From: Agelas oroides
Taxonomy: Eukaryota; Porifera; Demospongiae; Agelasida; Agelasidae
Direction: 5' to 3'
Assembly (NCBI GenBank): GCA_949130485.1
Contig: OX422188.1
Span: 8,540,443 to 8,604,442 of the forward strand
DNA length: 64,000 nucleotides
Part shown: piece after piece, positions 1-12,700 of the stretch
Layout of the letters: every line of letters starts with the position of its first letter
How positions within the stretch are numbered: position 1 is the first letter of the stretch
Program-made: the position numbers and the translations under genes
Notes under the pieces: generated by a model
Seen by the model: the letters and a program-made list of their open reading frames with translations, nothing else
What the model was told of the DNA's origin: nothing
The model's database searches: none

Positions 1-565
1 AAGTGAAGGCTATTATGCCTACCTATTGGACCACTATAGCTATCATGCTTGAGCATATTCACAAAGGCTTAATTGTAACGACAACTGCAACCAAGTAGGA
101 AAGATCTGGACTACATGTGAACATCTGCACAAACTACAGCAGATTGCAGAAGTCTTGCAACAAGCAAGCTGAACAGTGGTTAATTTGACCATGTTTGAAC
201 CAAAGTTGAGGTAGAAAATGAGTTCATATGTGGTGTGTTCAGCTTGCCCTTTGCAAGACTTTTGCAGTCCAAGATAAGACTGAACTAGCTATAAGATGTA
301 GTCGGGACTCTATCCTCATTGTAGTGGTACCAGCTATAACTTGCATTTTCCAGTAATATCATTATTATCTTCACGTATATAATGCCTGCAGACTTTTGCT
401 TTGTAGCCAGTCTCGCAAGCCAGACCCTCGGATCCTTTCCGCAGCGCCGATCGCTTCCAGTTTCCAGTATCTGGCCTCCACGCGCCAGATACTGGAAGCG
501 GTAGGCGCAGTGGGGTTTGGCCAACTTTGTAGCTACTATGCAGGAGGAGAGGAGTTCGGACTTAC
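1..565. other. No coding feature; short palindrome at 451-500
   Basis: If the start exon at 566-604 is real, this is its first intron. The only structure I see is an inverted repeat at about 451-500, with arms reading CGCTTCCAG..CCAGTAT and their complement. It lies within a repeat beginning GTCTCGCAAGCCAGACC, a sequence that recurs at 37981 and 39393. Confidence 0.4.
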
Positions 566-604
566 CGCTGATGAAGCCCCAGCAGGTCCTACTGAATCAG
601 CCAT
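566..604 (-). CDS. Start exon of a probable third TRPA-like gene (partial)
   Basis: The minus strand has an ATG at 604 followed by 13 codons (MADSVGPAGASSA) and a perfect GTAAGT donor at 560-565. The 5' flank resembles the start regions of both complete TRPA-like genes. The string ATTGCTGCGCAAT directly before the ATG is shared with gene 1 (39012), and a CCAATCAG-containing block about 115 bases upstream is shared with gene 2. Both complete genes also begin with a short phase-0 first exon starting MA. No downstream exon is visible between 1 and 565, so the rest would lie left of the window. The family assignment rests only on this flank and exon form. It could be a duplicated promoter and first exon without a gene. 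Confidence 0.4.
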
Positions 605-711
605 TGCGCAGCAATTCCATGCAGTAGACCTACATGTGGGCAGGCACTTTGATAAGTCCTTCACATATTCGTCACTTATATAGGCTAGAGAAACCACGAC
701 GGTGCACCTGC

Positions 712-775
712 TTGCTGCAGTCCAATCAGATTGCAGCACAAACCCAAGCGCATTCCAAGCGTAAGCGGAAATTGC
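712..775 (-). promoter_or_regulatory. CCAAT-containing upstream block of the left-edge gene
   Basis: The plus strand reads GCAGTCCAATCAGATTGCAGC followed shortly by AACCCAAGCG. The same words in the same order occur at 59281-59335, upstream of TRPA-like gene 2. The spacing to the ATG is similar in both (about 110-130 bases). A CCAAT box works in either orientation. The promoter role is inference from position and conservation. Confidence 0.4.
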
Positions 776-1786
776 ATCTTACGCGAATTGACTGGAGGTT
801 CACATTTGCTTCACATTTGCTTCACATTTGAAAGGTCAACACAAACAGCAGTATTACATAACCATAGCCTCAGCTGTACAAACTTAATAGACTTCCATAT
901 AAGGAATGCAACATGGATATTCTTCAAAACTCTGTGGATCGTAACACAGGGAAGATAGGCTTCAGTTTCCAGGTCCAAAACTGGCAAAAGCTCAAGAGGA
1001 GGTCATGATACATCATATCACATGCAGCCAATCCAAGTCAAAGTATATGTTCTGTGTGCAGAGTGGATCTGCCTCAATTTGGTCTCCAGCAAAGAGCTGC
1101 TAAAAAAAAAGAAAAAATTCTCTACACGATCCAAGTCCAGCAGATTCAGGCAGGCAAGCTGTGAGCCCACCAGATCGACTTTTGTGGTGAAGAGGCTGGG
1201 AAGGAACCCAGTTTATGTCCTTTATCGATCCCACCAACATTATCACCTATAGGTGTGAACCTGCTTTGTAAAGACGAATGGCACAGCTATTACAGATAAT
1301 ATCATGTAATACCATAGCTTTATATTATGAACATGCACCTTACAAGTGCACATATATATATTTAGTACCACAAAGATCTAGAGTTACTATCAGTATTCCC
1401 CTTGCCTAAACTTCAGACAGGTGTTCACTGGCAAAGTGCAACATGTCCATGTTGCCCTGACCTACAAACAATGTGGTGATAGTTGCACAATAGTTACAAG
1501 CGCATGGAATTTAAAATATATTTGTAGTACCTTCATCTGCATGGACCAAAACTATCCATGACTGTGATGTACATACATACAAATGTAAAAATGCTTGGGT
1601 TACTTTGGTTGTGTGGTTATGGCAAAGATATCAGAAATGTAGCCAAATAGGTCTTCTAAATGATTTAACCAAAGAAGAAGCTCCTCAATGGAATCTATTT
1701 GGAAGCATTTTATGAACTTCTGCTGGTGCAACTGAGATGACCTAAAGACATACATCTGCATTGGCATGCAAATGTACAAGCAAACA

Positions 1787-2040
1787 CATGCAAACCTCTT
1801 CCAGAAATGGAAAGTGAATAATAGGTCTTCCGAAAGATGACACTAGCTTAACCAAATCATGATGTATACAGTTGTATACAAGCAACACAATGTCATGCAA
1901 ACCTCTTCCAGAAATGGAAAGTGAATAATAGGTCTTCCGAAAGATGACACTAGCTTAACCAAATCATGATGTATACAGTTGTATACAAGCAACACAATGT
2001 CATGCAAACCTCTTCCAGAAATGGAAAGTGAATAATAGGT
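1787..2040. repeat. 107-bp tandem repeat, about 2.4 copies
   Basis: CATGCAAACCTCTTCCAG recurs at 1787, 1894 and 2001, giving a 107-base period with near-identical copies. Open frames here are a by-product of the repeat. The surrounding interval 605-2895 holds no recognisable gene. Confidence 0.9.
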
Positions 2041-2303
2041 ATATACTATAGCTATAGTACTGCAATTGTACACAGGGCTTCCTGGCAGACTAGTAATTCT
2101 TACTGAAAGGGGCTACATAGCAGCTATACCTTGTTCAAATGAAGTCAAGTTCACAATTTATGACACACATGCATACCGATCAGGTAACCTATATATAAAT
2201 CTCAACGAACATATTCCACTTCTTCAAGAGATACATTTGGCACTTAACATTAGACACTTTTGCTAACTGATATGTATAACACTTCAATCCTTAATTGCTC
2301 AAA

Positions 2304-2328
2304 TGTGTGTGTGTGTGTGTGTGTGTGT
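2304..2328. repeat. (TG)n microsatellite
   Basis: Twelve uninterrupted TG units in intergenic sequence. Confidence 0.95.
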
Positions 2329-2478
2329 AGCTATAACTATGTATGTGTGCCTGAAAGTAAGTCTTCAAAGAGGAAATGTTAGCACAAATGTTGTTAGTTA
2401 CATAGGATGTGACATCTAGAGTTTGCTGTGGCAGCTTGCTGTAAGAAAACTGACAACATGCATTTGTGGATAATCACT

Positions 2479-2604
2479 CTGTCAGCCTTTGTAGCCATTA
2501 TTGATTGCTAGATCAACCACAAGTTTACTATTGGCAACTACCTGTCAGCCTTTGTAGCCATTATTGATTGCTAGATTAACCACAAGTTTACTATTGGCAA
2601 CTAC
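2479..2604. repeat. 63-bp direct duplication
   Basis: The segment beginning CTGTCAGCCTTTGTAGCC is present twice head to tail, at 2479 and 2542, with a single base difference visible. Confidence 0.9.
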
Positions 2605-2895
2605 CTACAAAGCATGAAGCACAATGCCAGGCATCCAATTAGTATTTCCGGGTGGTTTCCTTCTTGTGTAATTCAATTTTGTGTACAACTGCTAGAATAA
2701 CATTCAGGACCTACAAACAATGTTGCTACATCACAATTATGGATAGCTAGCCATGGCAGAAGCCTTGCATGGTCCTACAACATGCAAAGCACTAGCTGGC
2801 AGCCATGTGCATGTAATTAGTTTTTTGCACAAGTGCTAGAATGACACCTATGAATAATATCTGCTGGCCTGCATCTGTACTAGTCTCGTGTAGCG

Positions 2896-3233
2896 CTAGA
2901 CTCCTGCCAGCGAGAGTGAACGAGGATTTTGGGTACTCAGGGTAACAATGTTCTTTTCAGGCCAGAACACCACATTAACATGCACCTTCCATCCAAAGGT
3001 CGTAACCAAGACAGCAAAAGCAGTCATGACGAGCCCAAGTGAAATGATTGCATTCTGGTATTCTCTGACTGTCTGGGTAGCAAAATATGTTACAATAAAT
3101 GCCACCCAGATTAGAACAACTGCAAAAGTGCAAACGAAATGTACTTTGCTTCATTGAAATTGGCAGGATATTTGAAGCTCAATACTCCAAGTATTGTGGC
3201 TGCTGCAAGGATTGCTGACTTGTATGACTTAAA
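2896..3233 (-). pseudogene. Class C GPCR C-terminal fragment (TM6-TM7), frameshifted
   Basis: On the minus strand a TTTTAAG acceptor at about 3234 leads into a frame containing FKYPANFNEAKYISFA. The FNEAKYI signature at the start of TM6 is typical of metabotropic-glutamate-like class C receptors. After LL the frame breaks at about 3105. One base away it continues as VLIWVAFIVTYF, then a TM7-like stretch (AIISLGLVMTAFAVLVTTF). It ends with KVHVNVVFWPEKN, matching the K-hydrophobic-PEKN end of TM7 in this family. A TAG stop is at 2896-2898. The single-base break and the absence of any upstream receptor exon suggest a dead fragment or retained last exon of a relocated gene. An assembly error at the break is possible. 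The fragment lies between the left-edge start exon and the 3' end of TRPA-like gene 1. Confidence 0.7.
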
Positions 3234-3372
3234 ATGTAAGGTACAACACCAACTCTGACCAATAGCAGCTACTATATGAAAGATCAATAAATCAACATTA
3301 CACAACTTCCAAGAGCCTGATTAGCTGTTTAGTAACTCAAAGTATGACACACAGTAATATAACTACAGTAAA

Positions 3373-3747
3373 TTACTTTGAAGTCAATTTCATCAGAAGT
3401 TCCTTCATGCTAGCAACGTCATTAGCCAGTTGTTTGATCTGCTCCTGCAGCCTGCCTTCCAGCTGCTGTAACTGCTCACTGTGCTCGGCACTCTGTTCGC
3501 TTAGTTGTTTGCTGTGATCTTCACTTTGCAGCTTTAGTTTTTCTTCCAGCTTCTGCACCTGTTCCTGATTTTGCTGCTTTAAATTTGCTTCCAATTGTCG
3601 CCCTTGTTTGTGGCTTTGCTGTTTCAGATTTGCTTCCAGTTGTTGCACTTGTTCCTTCGTCTGTTCCTTCAGCTGCTCTTCAAGTTGCTGCCCTTGTTCC
3701 ATGGTCTGCTGCTTCAGTTTTTCTTCCAGTTGTTCCTCTATTGGTTT
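3373..3747 (-). CDS. TRPA-like 1, exon 39: Gln-rich coiled coil and stop
   Basis: The acceptor at 3748-3753 is followed by [14 protein letters not shown] and a run of 15-residue units of the type [10 protein letters not shown], then a non-repetitive coil ending [11 protein letters not shown] and TAA at 3373-3375. TRPA channels have a short C-terminal tetramer coil; this one is longer and Gln-rich. The sequence just past the stop is shared with gene 2 (TTTACTGTAGTTATATTACT). Confidence 0.88.
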   Translation of the reverse strand, partial: KPIEEQLEEKLKQQTMEQGQQLEEQLKEQTKEQVQQLEANLKQQSHKQGRQLEANLKQQNQEQVQKLEEKLKLQSEDHSKQLSEQSAEHSEQLQQLEGRLQEQIKQLANDVASMKELLMKLTSK

Positions 3748-6700
3748 CTGAATAATGTACAATACATAGACCTGTGCTCTGAAATGGCATACTGTGGTTG
3801 GTAATGAGCTGCATTTAGTATATAGCTAACTACTCTACTATGTCTCATACTGTCTGTACAAGAAGGTTTGCTTGTACAGTGAAACCCCACTACAGTAGAA
3901 CCTCTCTTATCCGGGCAGCATGGGACCAGGGGGTGCCCATAACTTAGAAAATGCCCGTAACTAAGAATATGTATATTGTGTATAGTGCTGTACCCATGTC
4001 ATTATAATATCATAGAGTAACGCCACTCAAGTTTAATTTCCCGTTTGTGGTCCTAGAAATGATTAAAAATGACCAGGCAATCCAAGTGCAAAAAAAAGTA
4101 GTGTCCCAAACCAAGTTGTACTAGCAAAAAGTAGACACTAAGCATCCTTACAGAAGCCAGAAGGGGGGTGAAGCTAGCCTCGTTCCCAGGCCTTCCCCGG
4201 CTCCAGTTTTTGATAGCTTGCAGTATGCAAAAACGGAGGGAGAAGGCCTGGTGAATCTTACCGCGGCACACATGACATTGTCGGAGTGAATAATGTCCCC
4301 CTGGACATTATTCACCAGTGAATAATGTCCCCCCTCGTGCATGGGCTTTCAAGGTGGTCTGGGGGCAAGGTGGTCTGGCATTTTTATTTGCTAAGTTCAG
4401 AGCACTACAACTGGCAGCCGGGAACATGCATAGACCTGACAACAGCAGCGCGACCCACAATCAGAGGTGAAATACAGCTCGCAAGGATACGCTTTAAAGT
4501 CTCACGTGGGCGGACCCAACTGCGAGACTAGATACGCTTAGCCTCGTACCCAGGCCTTCTGGACTTGTGTTTGTCATTCACAGAAGCTTACCTTTCAGGC
4601 TTCTTTCCCTGCAAGCGACAAATGCTGGGGTAAGAATGTCCAGGGTAAGAGTGTAGGAGACACTGCATAAATCATCCCACTCCACATCTATGCATAAATC
4701 GAGTGTGTGCCAAGAACGCTGTATACGCATGGCTCCACAGTCTCGCAGGCCTGTGTGGCTTGTTAGGCCACTCCAAACGTACTTGCTTGTTTACTCATCT
4801 TCCCCCTACTAGTGCCTGAATTCCCGCAGATGACAGTTTTCAACCTAGTTCTAGGGGGGACAATATTCACTAGTGAATAATGTCCGGGGGGACATTATTC
4901 ACCAGTGAATAATGTCCGGGGGGACAATTTTGGGGGGGACACTGTACACTATGACAACGTCACAGGTTCTAGACATGAAGACATTTTGACATTTATATCT
5001 CCAGCTACAGAGAAGCTAGAGAAACAAGACAAGTTCCAGCCGAGAGACAAGTCCTACCTCTAGAACATAACTGAGTCCGAAGCAGAACCGCTGAAGGATT
5101 GTTCCGCTGCAAGCGTTGCAAATCCAAAAGTGGCTTCTTTTTCGCTACGTTAGCTACATTTTATCACTGCGGATATTTCACGCATGTCGTCCGGCAACCC
5201 TTCGGAGTTATTCCTTCTAGCTCGAATATGTTTTGTATGCATGATGTTGTTCTCCTTGTCTCGTCTTCGTAGCAAGTACAGAACGCAAGATCGGTCTTCT
5301 CCCTAGCATGGCTATACATATAAGCGTGACGACATGTGACGCCTGTGCTGCAGATCACGTGGTAAGATTCACCAGGCCTTCTCCCTCCGTTTTTGTACTG
5401 CAAGCGATCAAAAACTGGAGCCGGGGAAGGCCTGGGAACGAGGCTAGGGTGAAGCCATTGGGTGCAGACTGTGTAAACACTGCAGTTGTATGATGAATAC
5501 TGAGTTTACACAAGTCACTCGCCCCTGACCAGCACGCGCAACTGACTAGGGACAGGAAATTAATTTTGTGTGGCCAAAGATAGTGCCCGGTAGAAGGAGG
5601 TGCCCGTAAGTTTGAAGGCCGGATAAGGGAGGTTCTACTGTATTCCAAACCTCTGAAATGCGGACACCTTGTTTTAATGGATATTTTGTTCAAAGTGGAC
5701 AGGTTTTTTGGTCCCTCTAGTACCTGGACTGTACAAAATTCACCAGATAATGCAGACGCTCTCATGCAAGATTGTCCTGCATCACTGATTAATTTAACAA
5801 CTGGATATTATAATACCACTGGAATGCATATATAGAACTAGCCTCTGGTTAGCCTTTCTCGCCAGGGAACACCAAAGGGGAGCTCTGGCATGTTCCTTTG
5901 TAGCGCTCAACAGCACAAGTACCCATTGCCATGCCTACCAAAAATATACTGGAAGCCTCCAAAATACGGCCGCTTCTATATTCCAGACACACAGTGTGGT
6001 CCTCACGATGTCCGCATTAGAGAGGTTCCACTGTATATTGACAAGTTAAATTAGAGGTAATACCGGTAAACATGATACTATAATGTGCATACAGTAAAAA
6101 CTAGAAGGGACTTCATTAAGCTATAATGTTCTATGTAGTAATAAGAATATACAAAACAGTTTTACTACTCATTACTCCTTTGTCAGTAATGGGTTCCTCT
6201 TACTATGTCCATGATGAGCAAAATTAAGTGCTTATTCATTATGTGAACTTACAGCTTGTGGCTTTATAGCTTCAGCAATTTCTCGTCCAGTTGTGTGGTA
6301 CCCATCTGAAAATGTCTTTGATGCATTTATAAGAATGGGACCTTTTTGCACTTCAATGGGAGGGAACAAGTTAAGAAGGTTGAACCTTTTTAGCATTCCC
6401 TCTAGGGTCAAGACAAGATCGATCTGCAAAACAAGATTAGAATGATCTAAGGGATTGAGGTATAGCCTTATCAACACTTTACTGTATGCATATTGAAATA
6501 GCCTCTCATTCCCAAGCTGTTTCCCGCCTCCAGTTTCGGTCACTTGCAGTATGCAAAAATGGAGGGAGAAGGCCTCGGGTTTCTTACCACATGATCCATG
6601 GCACAGGCGTCATGCTTATATGTATAGCCATGCTACGGAGAAGACTGATTTTGCATTCTGTACTAGTTACAAAGACAAGACAAGCACCGATGGAGAACAA

Positions 6701-9700
6701 CATCAAGCCTACAAAACATATCTGAGCTAGAAGGAATAGCTCTGAAGGGTTGCCGAACGACATGTGTGAAATATCCGCAGTGACAAAATGTAGCTAATTT
6801 AGCAAAAAAGAAGCTGATTTTGGATTTGCAACGCTTGCAGCGGAACCATCCTTCAGCGGTTCTGCTTCAGACTCAGTTATGTTCTAGAGGTAGGACTTGT
6901 CTTTCGGCTGGAACTTGTCTTGTTTCTCTAGCTTCTCTGTAGCTGGAGATATAAATGTGAAAATGTCTTTGTGTCTAGAACTTGTGACATCATGTGTGCC
7001 ACGGAACACGTGGTAAGAATCACCCAGGCCTTTCTCCCTCTGTTTTGGCATACTGCAAGCGATCAAAAACCAGAGGTGGAAAGGCCTGGAAATGAGGCTA
7101 TACTGTGAGCTGAAGACAAGTGATCAAAAACTGGACAAGGAAACAAGGAAACAACTGATTGTGATTATATGTACTCATTGACAGCAGTTTTAAATACTGC
7201 ACAGTGTCAGTACACACTAATGTACTCATCAGGGTTTACCCACCTGCAACCTAGCCTTGTTTACTTGGCACTGTTCAAGCATCTGTTTTACATCTCCAAC
7301 CGCCAGACCAGTCTACATTATTATAAGAAAAAAATATCCAATAGTGAAACAGGTTAGTTATGTCCACAATATAAGACAGCATGTCATGAACTATTGATCT
7401 GCTGGGAATGTAGATCTTGGGACCAAAACAATTTCACTAGGTAGATGCTGTTCCCAGGCATTATAACATTTATTCCAACAAAAGTGGCTGTAATGCACGT
7501 TATAATAGGTGACTGCATGGCATTGATCACACAACTGTTATATTGTGTGAGGCTAGCAATTCAAGTGGGACAAATACATATCATCACTCTGAGGAAGTAG
7601 CTAGGTTACATGTCATTCATTGACTTCTATGATACAAGTCTGAAATTCACAGTAAGACTATCAATGAGAAAAAAACACTGAGAAAGACAATGTCAGACTA
7701 TATACTAGGAGGTTAGTAGTGCCACTTCACACAGATATAGGTAGCCATCTTACCAGATAGTTGTTCAGTAGAACTGGCATTATTACCAAAAAGATAACCC
7801 AGAGAGGGAATGAAATTAGAGGAAAGGCAACCTCCTCCTCACCCTCCTGGTGATGGAAGATGTCATCATAATCCAGCTCTCCAGTTGTCATAGACATCAC
7901 CTTCACAACTGCACGTGCAGGGTGGGTGAAGGCATGCCTCTATAAAGATGTATAGAGAAGCAGAGATTCACAAAGAACGAAGAAGAGTTGAGGAAGGGGA
8001 GGAGAGTTAAAATAAGTTATAAATTACTGTGTATATACTGATAATTTCTGGTTACAAAACATGTAATGTTTACTGGACCTATTGTGCAAAAGATACCCTA
8101 CTCCTACATCAAAGATAGCTCACCGTTTTACCAGGTTCAAAGAACTGCATGTAGAATGGCAGGGCAAATGTGATCACCAGGAGCAATGCCAGGAAGGCCA
8201 CATTTAGAAAGGACTCCATGGTTTTCAAAAATACGATAACGTAGATTCCAGTGCGAGGCCACTTTTGGAGAAAAGTTATTAGCACAAGCCATCCCAGGAA
8301 GACTGCCAAAGCTCCAAACTGCCACTGCAAGTGGTGCCATGGTGTAGGGAGTTCAAACGTATAAATGATCGAGAAGATGTAGAGAGAGATCTCTATATAG
8401 TTCACAAGGTCACTCAGATATGCCCATGGACCATGTATTATCAGTTGGACCATCTCCATTATGAGCCGCAGTACTGCCAGCTGGATTGTGCAGGCTGCAA
8501 GGACACTGTACTTAAATGATCCTATGTGTCACAAATACAAAATACAAACATAACACCTCTTTCAGCAAAATACAATCAGTTTAACATACTGTTGAGACTG
8601 AAGCTACTTCCACAGTCCTCTGGTCCAGTTCCATCTGTGGATCCAGTTTGATCTGTGGATCCAGTTTGATCTGTGGATCCAGTTTGATCTGTGGATCCAG
8701 TTTGATCTATGGATCCAGTTGGATCTATGGGTCCAGTTGGATCTATGGATCCAGTTTGATCTATGGATCCAGTTTGATCTATGGGTCCAGTTGGATCTAT
8801 GGGTCCAGTTCCATCAGGTCCACCTAGGACATTACAAGGAGAGGTCACATTCACTTAGTGACGTACATGTAAGCTTCAGTGATGTATACATGCTAAAGTG
8901 ATAACCACTGCACTTGCATTTGCATGGACGAACAACTCATAGTCCCAAGGCAAGAATCCTTCAACTACATTACAGTGGACACATTCCCTCCTTAGAGGCT
9001 ACATGTGTGTGAATAAGAATATTTGCTCAGCTAGTGGATCTGACACCATACCCATGCTGCATCTGTGCAAACAATACTTGATAAGTTATCTCTTGTTAGT
9101 ATATGTGACTAACTAGTCAGATGATTGATCATCGTGGGGCGAGCCTGAGCAAGCAGCACGCTGCTAATTTGCTACTTTTCATGGCACACAGCAAGGTTTG
9201 TCACTATCTACTATTAACCGTGTAAGTAGCTAGTTAAGTCCTCCCCAGAGATAGCTAGGTATCACATGCATATGCCAGTCATTTCTCCAGCCAGGGCAGC
9301 TACTGTGGCTACACATGCATGGACTAAACTTCATGCTCAAATCATGAGCTGGGTCTCTGGCGTTTATGAGTGCTGTTTATGCATGGCCCTTACCCGAAGA
9401 ACCTCAACTACCGTCCATAATTTACACTGTTGTGAGCAGCCTGCTGTACAAATCACAAGTAAGTCGCCATGCATGCTTCAACTTCAGTCGTCTTCACTTC
9501 AGGTCACCAACACTGCACTCTGGCTGTAGCCTTCACCTACTGAGCCACACAAGGTCGAGGACATTTGAGCTTCATAAAATGTTTTAAAAGCTTAAAATTT
9601 ACAGTATATGGCTGCAAGCAAACCAACAGACAGACAGACATACACACGCGTCTTTGCAATGTAGTCCCACTAGTGTGGGGCTCGCTCAGGCTTGCCCCAA

Positions 9701-12700
9701 TTAGCTCTTAGAAACACACAGTTACAAATGCTATTATTCACTGTACTGTTTCATGTCTTGATGGAGTGTTTTCACTTACATGTTTGCTCAAGAGGACTAA
9801 GAGCCATCAGTGCAAATCCTGTCAGGCATACCAGGAACACAACATAGATGAAAAGATTTGCAAAGAAGAGCTTGTGACCAAAACTGTCCCACTTGTGCTT
9901 CAGGAGACTTGTCACCAGTGGATGATAAAGAAGTTGGGTGTTCTCTGACTCACTCTGAAAAACATTAGAGCAACAATGTAAAAAACTTGTTTTGCAAAAA
10001 CTGTGATAGTCAGCTGAAAATTTAATTGGCAGAGCACAATAATCTCTGTTGTCATGTGTCATTATTACCCTGTGTGCAAATGGTGGGTTTTGTTGCGTGT
10101 CAGTCAGTTACCAACAACAGTTGGCTATGAAAAGCATGTTTTAATGACTTCTAATGAAATAAATTTTTGTTTCACTAGGATATATGCATGTAGAAAGTCT
10201 TATGTCCAAAGCAGAGCCTGGCGACCATATGCATTTTGTTGACAGACATTCAGTGACAGACTGATAATATCTAGTGTTTGAATAAGGCCTTCATGGAAAG
10301 CCAGTACTTAGCCTTCTTTCAGTCGAGAACTGCTGAGCGATTGAGTTTAATTTGAGCAGAAAGTCACGACAGACTGCATTACTTGTAAGTTGGGTCCAGA
10401 AACTGCTGAGTGATGTAGATTGAGCTGGATGTTTACGCCGAGCTCACTCACTTTCACAAATGGGTGATTATTTGCAAGACTATTGCACATTCAAACCTTG
10501 GCCACTACACTTGCTTGTTATCATGGTTAAATACTGTGCACCTTTAGTTGGTTACATACTGCTCAGTAGAAAAAAAATTGATGATAATAGCGCCCGGCTG
10601 TGTCTTCATCACAAACAATCTAAAAGAACTTCAGGACAGACATAATATAATACTCACTATGTGATAGAGGGGATGTGTTGTCTTGAAAGACTTTCCCTGA
10701 CACCTGAGAAATGAATTTATGGATAAATAGTGCATTTCACAGCAAACACTAACAACCATGTTACCTTATCGAGTCTGGATTCATTACTTCCTGCAGAAAT
10801 TCATAGTCAAAAGTGACTTTGTATGCTTCACTGGTAGGACGAATTTTATCCATGGAACTGGTTGGATCACCCTCATTGGTTTCAATACACCTACTTAAGC
10901 ATTCCTCAGCAACATCTGTGTAAGCAAATGTATGTTATTAAGCTAGACAACATTGTGAACAAGTAAGTATGTCAGTTCTAAAATTGACTTGGAGTTCAAA
11001 AGCAGCATTGGAGGCCCTTCAAGTTGCTCAAAGACATTAGTGATTGACGACGTGACAGAAGTCGGCAGCTTTTCACATTAATGTTACCAGGCTCTCTCCT
11101 CCCCATTTGAGGAGACAGCCTGGTAATGAGGCTAGCCTTCCCCCTCCATTCTTGCATCTGTACGTGATCAAGAACTGGACGGTGGGAAGGCCTTGGAATA
11201 AGGTTAGTATTTATAGGTCAATACGTGTCCCTTACTCTAGACAATTAAGTAAGAAGAGTACATAATTCTTTTAGTATATCTGTCAGTGCTCTGAATGTGG
11301 GCCTAGAGATTGGCAGGTTCTTCAAAGTACCATTATAAGGTACTCGATGCAGAGACTGCATGCACACAGTATTTTGAACACTATTACTATACAGGCAATT
11401 ACAAGTGGTTTATAGTGCAGTGTGAGTAACCAAGTATACTCTTACCAGGCATGTTGTCAATGAGATCTTTTAGAGGTGTCTCAAGAAAGTTGTCACACTT
11501 CTTCAGCATCTCCTTCCATCTCTCATCTTGCAGTAAACGAAGGACAGTTTCCCTGTGAAGGTAGAGACGAGGAAGGTTACTAATGACCAGTGGTTATGAA
11601 AAGTTTTACACAGATGTAACAAAAAAAAAGTTGTAAGCAGATACTCAGGCAAACTAGGTATGGGAGTAGCTTCTCAATGTACAATTTGAGTCATGGAAGC
11701 CATAGTTCTAAGTTAGTTCAGACATTCACTGTTCATTACAAACATTGAATGGTGAATGTCAGAAAACAAACAAACAAACAAACAAACAAACAAACAAATG
11801 AATAAATAAATTGTATATAGCTTCTCAAAGTGTAAGTAGATAAAACACATACTGTACACTAGCTATAGGCAATGTAGACTAGAAGTGACACGCAAAGCAA
11901 TCTTCAGCAAGAACCAAATGAGCTATACCGTAGACTCTGGTTAATAAGCGCATGGGTTTATAAGTGTAAGTGGTAAGCAAATATGCGCCTAAAAGATGAT
12001 ATGCGCTAATTAAGAGATGCAATGAAAGTCATGCCCTACAGGCGGCCATGACGCAGCACTATGATGCAGTAGATCGTTAAACGACCTCACCTGGCGAGTA
12101 TTGACTAAAATCAGAAGACTCCATCCTAATCAAGGAGACCATGATTCGCAGCCATTGTGTATTCAAATAGATATGTGGGGCTCCACGTGTCGTACGGGAG
12201 AAATTTTATTAGTCGTCTCATAAGCTGCGAAGGATATGGTTTGTTACTTTGTGTTAGCCAATAGTGGGAAAGGTCTGCGTAGCTCTTCTCATGTTTGACT
12301 TCAGGATGACTATCAAGTGTATTGCGTGCTTTTGATATCATGGTTTTCACTCGATCTCGTCACCATCGTGTACTGTATTTAATGCACATGTGCTTAATGA
12401 TGCCATGTACCAGGAAGAAAGCATGCGCCTAATAAACAATATGCACCTAATAGCAAGGTGCGCCTAATAACCAGAGTTTACGGTAGCAGTATTACTTGTG
12501 GTTGGCCCTGATTGCCAAGTGGAGACAGTTTCTGCCATTGAAATCCACAACTGTCGGGTCAGCTTCTCGTTTAAGCAAAAAGTCGACTGTCTCAGTGTGT
12601 CCATTGTAGGATGCAAAATGCAGTGGAGTTCTCTAAAGTTCATAACAAAAACAATATGAACAAAGGTTCCGAAATAATTGCTACTTTTACTGCTGTCATT

